64,000 bases of DNA, taken from positions 23,208,545 to 23,272,544 of the forward strand of contig NC_053420.1 in the NCBI RefSeq assembly GCF_016859285.1, written 5' to 3'. A program made the translations under genes and the position numbers. This DNA is from Xiphias gladius. Lineage: Eukaryota; Chordata; Actinopteri; Istiophoriformes; Xiphiidae. Below the pieces are notes generated by a model, which ran no database searches, was not told where the DNA came from, and saw nothing but the letters and a program-made list of their open reading frames with translations. Of the stretch, positions 62,691-64,000 are shown in pieces (position 1 is the first letter of the stretch; each line of letters opens with the position of its first letter).

Positions 62691-64000
62691 AGTCAGAAGT
62701 GAAACAGGCTTAAAACTTACAGCAGTAAGTGTGCAGTGAAACACTCTTTTTTCAGCCAGGTGTTACTCATTAACTTAGTTGTCAGTCGAACGAGAGAAGA
62801 GAAACCCTCACAAGCTAAAGTGTACTTAGTGGTAAGTAAACCAAAATCTTTAAAAATTGGAACGACTACTGTTAGCAAGACACCAAGCTAATTAAACTTT
62901 ATGTGGGTCTCACTCATCTGCCAGACCATAAGTTTATATTTAACGTCCTCCTCTGAGAAGACAGTTAAGCTAGTGCTAAATGCTTCTGCTTTGCCAGCTA
63001 GTTGACCTTATGTTAGGCCTATGTATCACTTGCTACCTTTAGGCTCAAATGTTAGAAATATTTATCCGTCAAACTATAATTTAGTTACAAAGCAACCTTG
63101 AATTTGCAACAGCTGTATAGATAGCTGGCTAATTTCCCCCTTTTTCCATCAGATAAATTGATATTTAGCTTGACTATCAGGGCTTCTATTAAAACACCTT
63201 GCCATTGTCTTAAGATACCTTCATCTAGGCAGGATGGCGGGATACTCTCAGAGACTAGAACACAGTAAAGATAGAGTAAAAAATAAATTAACATTAATTT
63301 GTTCATTTAAAACATCAATAGAAGGAAAACTGTCCGACATAAATGGCAGTTAACACTAGATGTTTCTGTTGGGGTTTTTTAGATTGACCTCAGAAGTGAC
63401 TTATTTCGGTCACTTGTAAAAAAGGCCAAAAGGACTGTTTTCTCAGGTCCAGTTTCTTTCCAGTCCTGCTGCTCCAGGAAAGAGGTAGGTGGATAAAATA
63501 TCGGAAAAATAGCCAGATGAAAAAATAATCAGAGAGGTCGAATTTCTCTCACAATGTTTATGCACAGTTTGCTACTAGATATGGTAAAGAAACTGATAAA
63601 GATTAACGGATCCTACCCCTCAAGCACCACGGGTAAGTGAGTCAAACAGTCGGTGAGTCAAACCTATTGGCTAACTGCGCAGCATAATTGAACAATTTGA
63701 CTCAAACAGTCAATCTTTTGTGACGGGATGAATAATAGCTTGGCTGGGTTTCATAAAACAAGCTGTAAGGGAGGATATAAAGGTAAGTGCAACATAAACA
63801 TCTATGTAGTTCTTAAATGTAAATGGGTTGTAAGAGTAGCATTTAGAATTTTCCTTGATATTAGCTTGTCTGCAGCCACACTGTGAGGTAAAAACCTAAT
63901 GCATCATCGTCAGTGTTTTGAAACTACAATAAGAAAATCAGCCATGTTTTGACCACCTAACATAAAGCATTTTTGCTGGAAAAGTTAAAAAAAAAGAAAA

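Larger units (their letters stand above)
57686..64000. other. Intergenic downstream of wdr1
   Basis: No gene recognised on either strand; open frames are short and without domains. It holds a TA microsatellite (58,738-58,782) and a foldback repeat (62,200-62,690). An apparent partial relative of the latter ('tcctggttttgagtcttatc') lies near 59,258. Confidence 0.55.

Overview
The window is nuclear DNA of a ray-finned (teleost, probably percomorph) fish. Vertebrate-type genes are split by GT-AG introns. The intergenic DNA is AT-rich, with long CA/GT, GATA and TA microsatellites, and it carries fish interspersed repeats, a Tc1-like element, a hAT-like element, an L1-type LINE fragment and a tRNA-headed SINE. 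Three protein genes can be reconstructed exon by exon; all three keep frame across every junction and have family-typical lengths.

Layout. (1) About 1-1,850: no gene recognised; possibly the tail of a convergent neighbour. (2) About 1,850-30,560, minus strand: ptpra, receptor-type tyrosine phosphatase alpha. It has 20 coding exons between 18,127 and 5,473 (835 aa), a possible 5'UTR exon at 18,389-18,435, a long 3'UTR and a probable CpG-rich promoter near 30.5 kb, which would make intron 1 about 12 kb and repeat-rich. (3) About 32,000-41,100, minus strand: idh3b, the beta subunit of mitochondrial NAD-dependent isocitrate dehydrogenase. It has ten shared coding exons and two alternative, related terminal exons. 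(4) About 43,100-57,690, plus strand: wdr1 (AIP1), the actin-disassembly cofactor. It has 15 coding exons (606 aa), and one of its introns carries AT-AC, U12-type signals. (5) About 57,690-64,000: no gene recognised; repeats only.

The genes do not form a pathway. ptpra signals at the plasma membrane to Src-family kinases, idh3b works in the TCA cycle, and wdr1 acts with cofilin on actin. idh3b and wdr1 are head-to-head about 2.4 kb apart (start codon to start codon). The putative ptpra promoter lies about 1.5 kb beyond the idh3b 3' end. No convincing undescribed system was found. The most interesting points are the U12-type AT-AC intron of wdr1, the duplicated last exon of idh3b, a ptpra splice donor fused to a roughly 140-bp GT repeat, TISU/YY1-like start elements in idh3b and the ptpra promoter, a CArG-like box upstream of wdr1, and the transposon remnants. 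All exon boundaries were set by hand from splice consensus, frame and remembered family sequence; no alignment was run.
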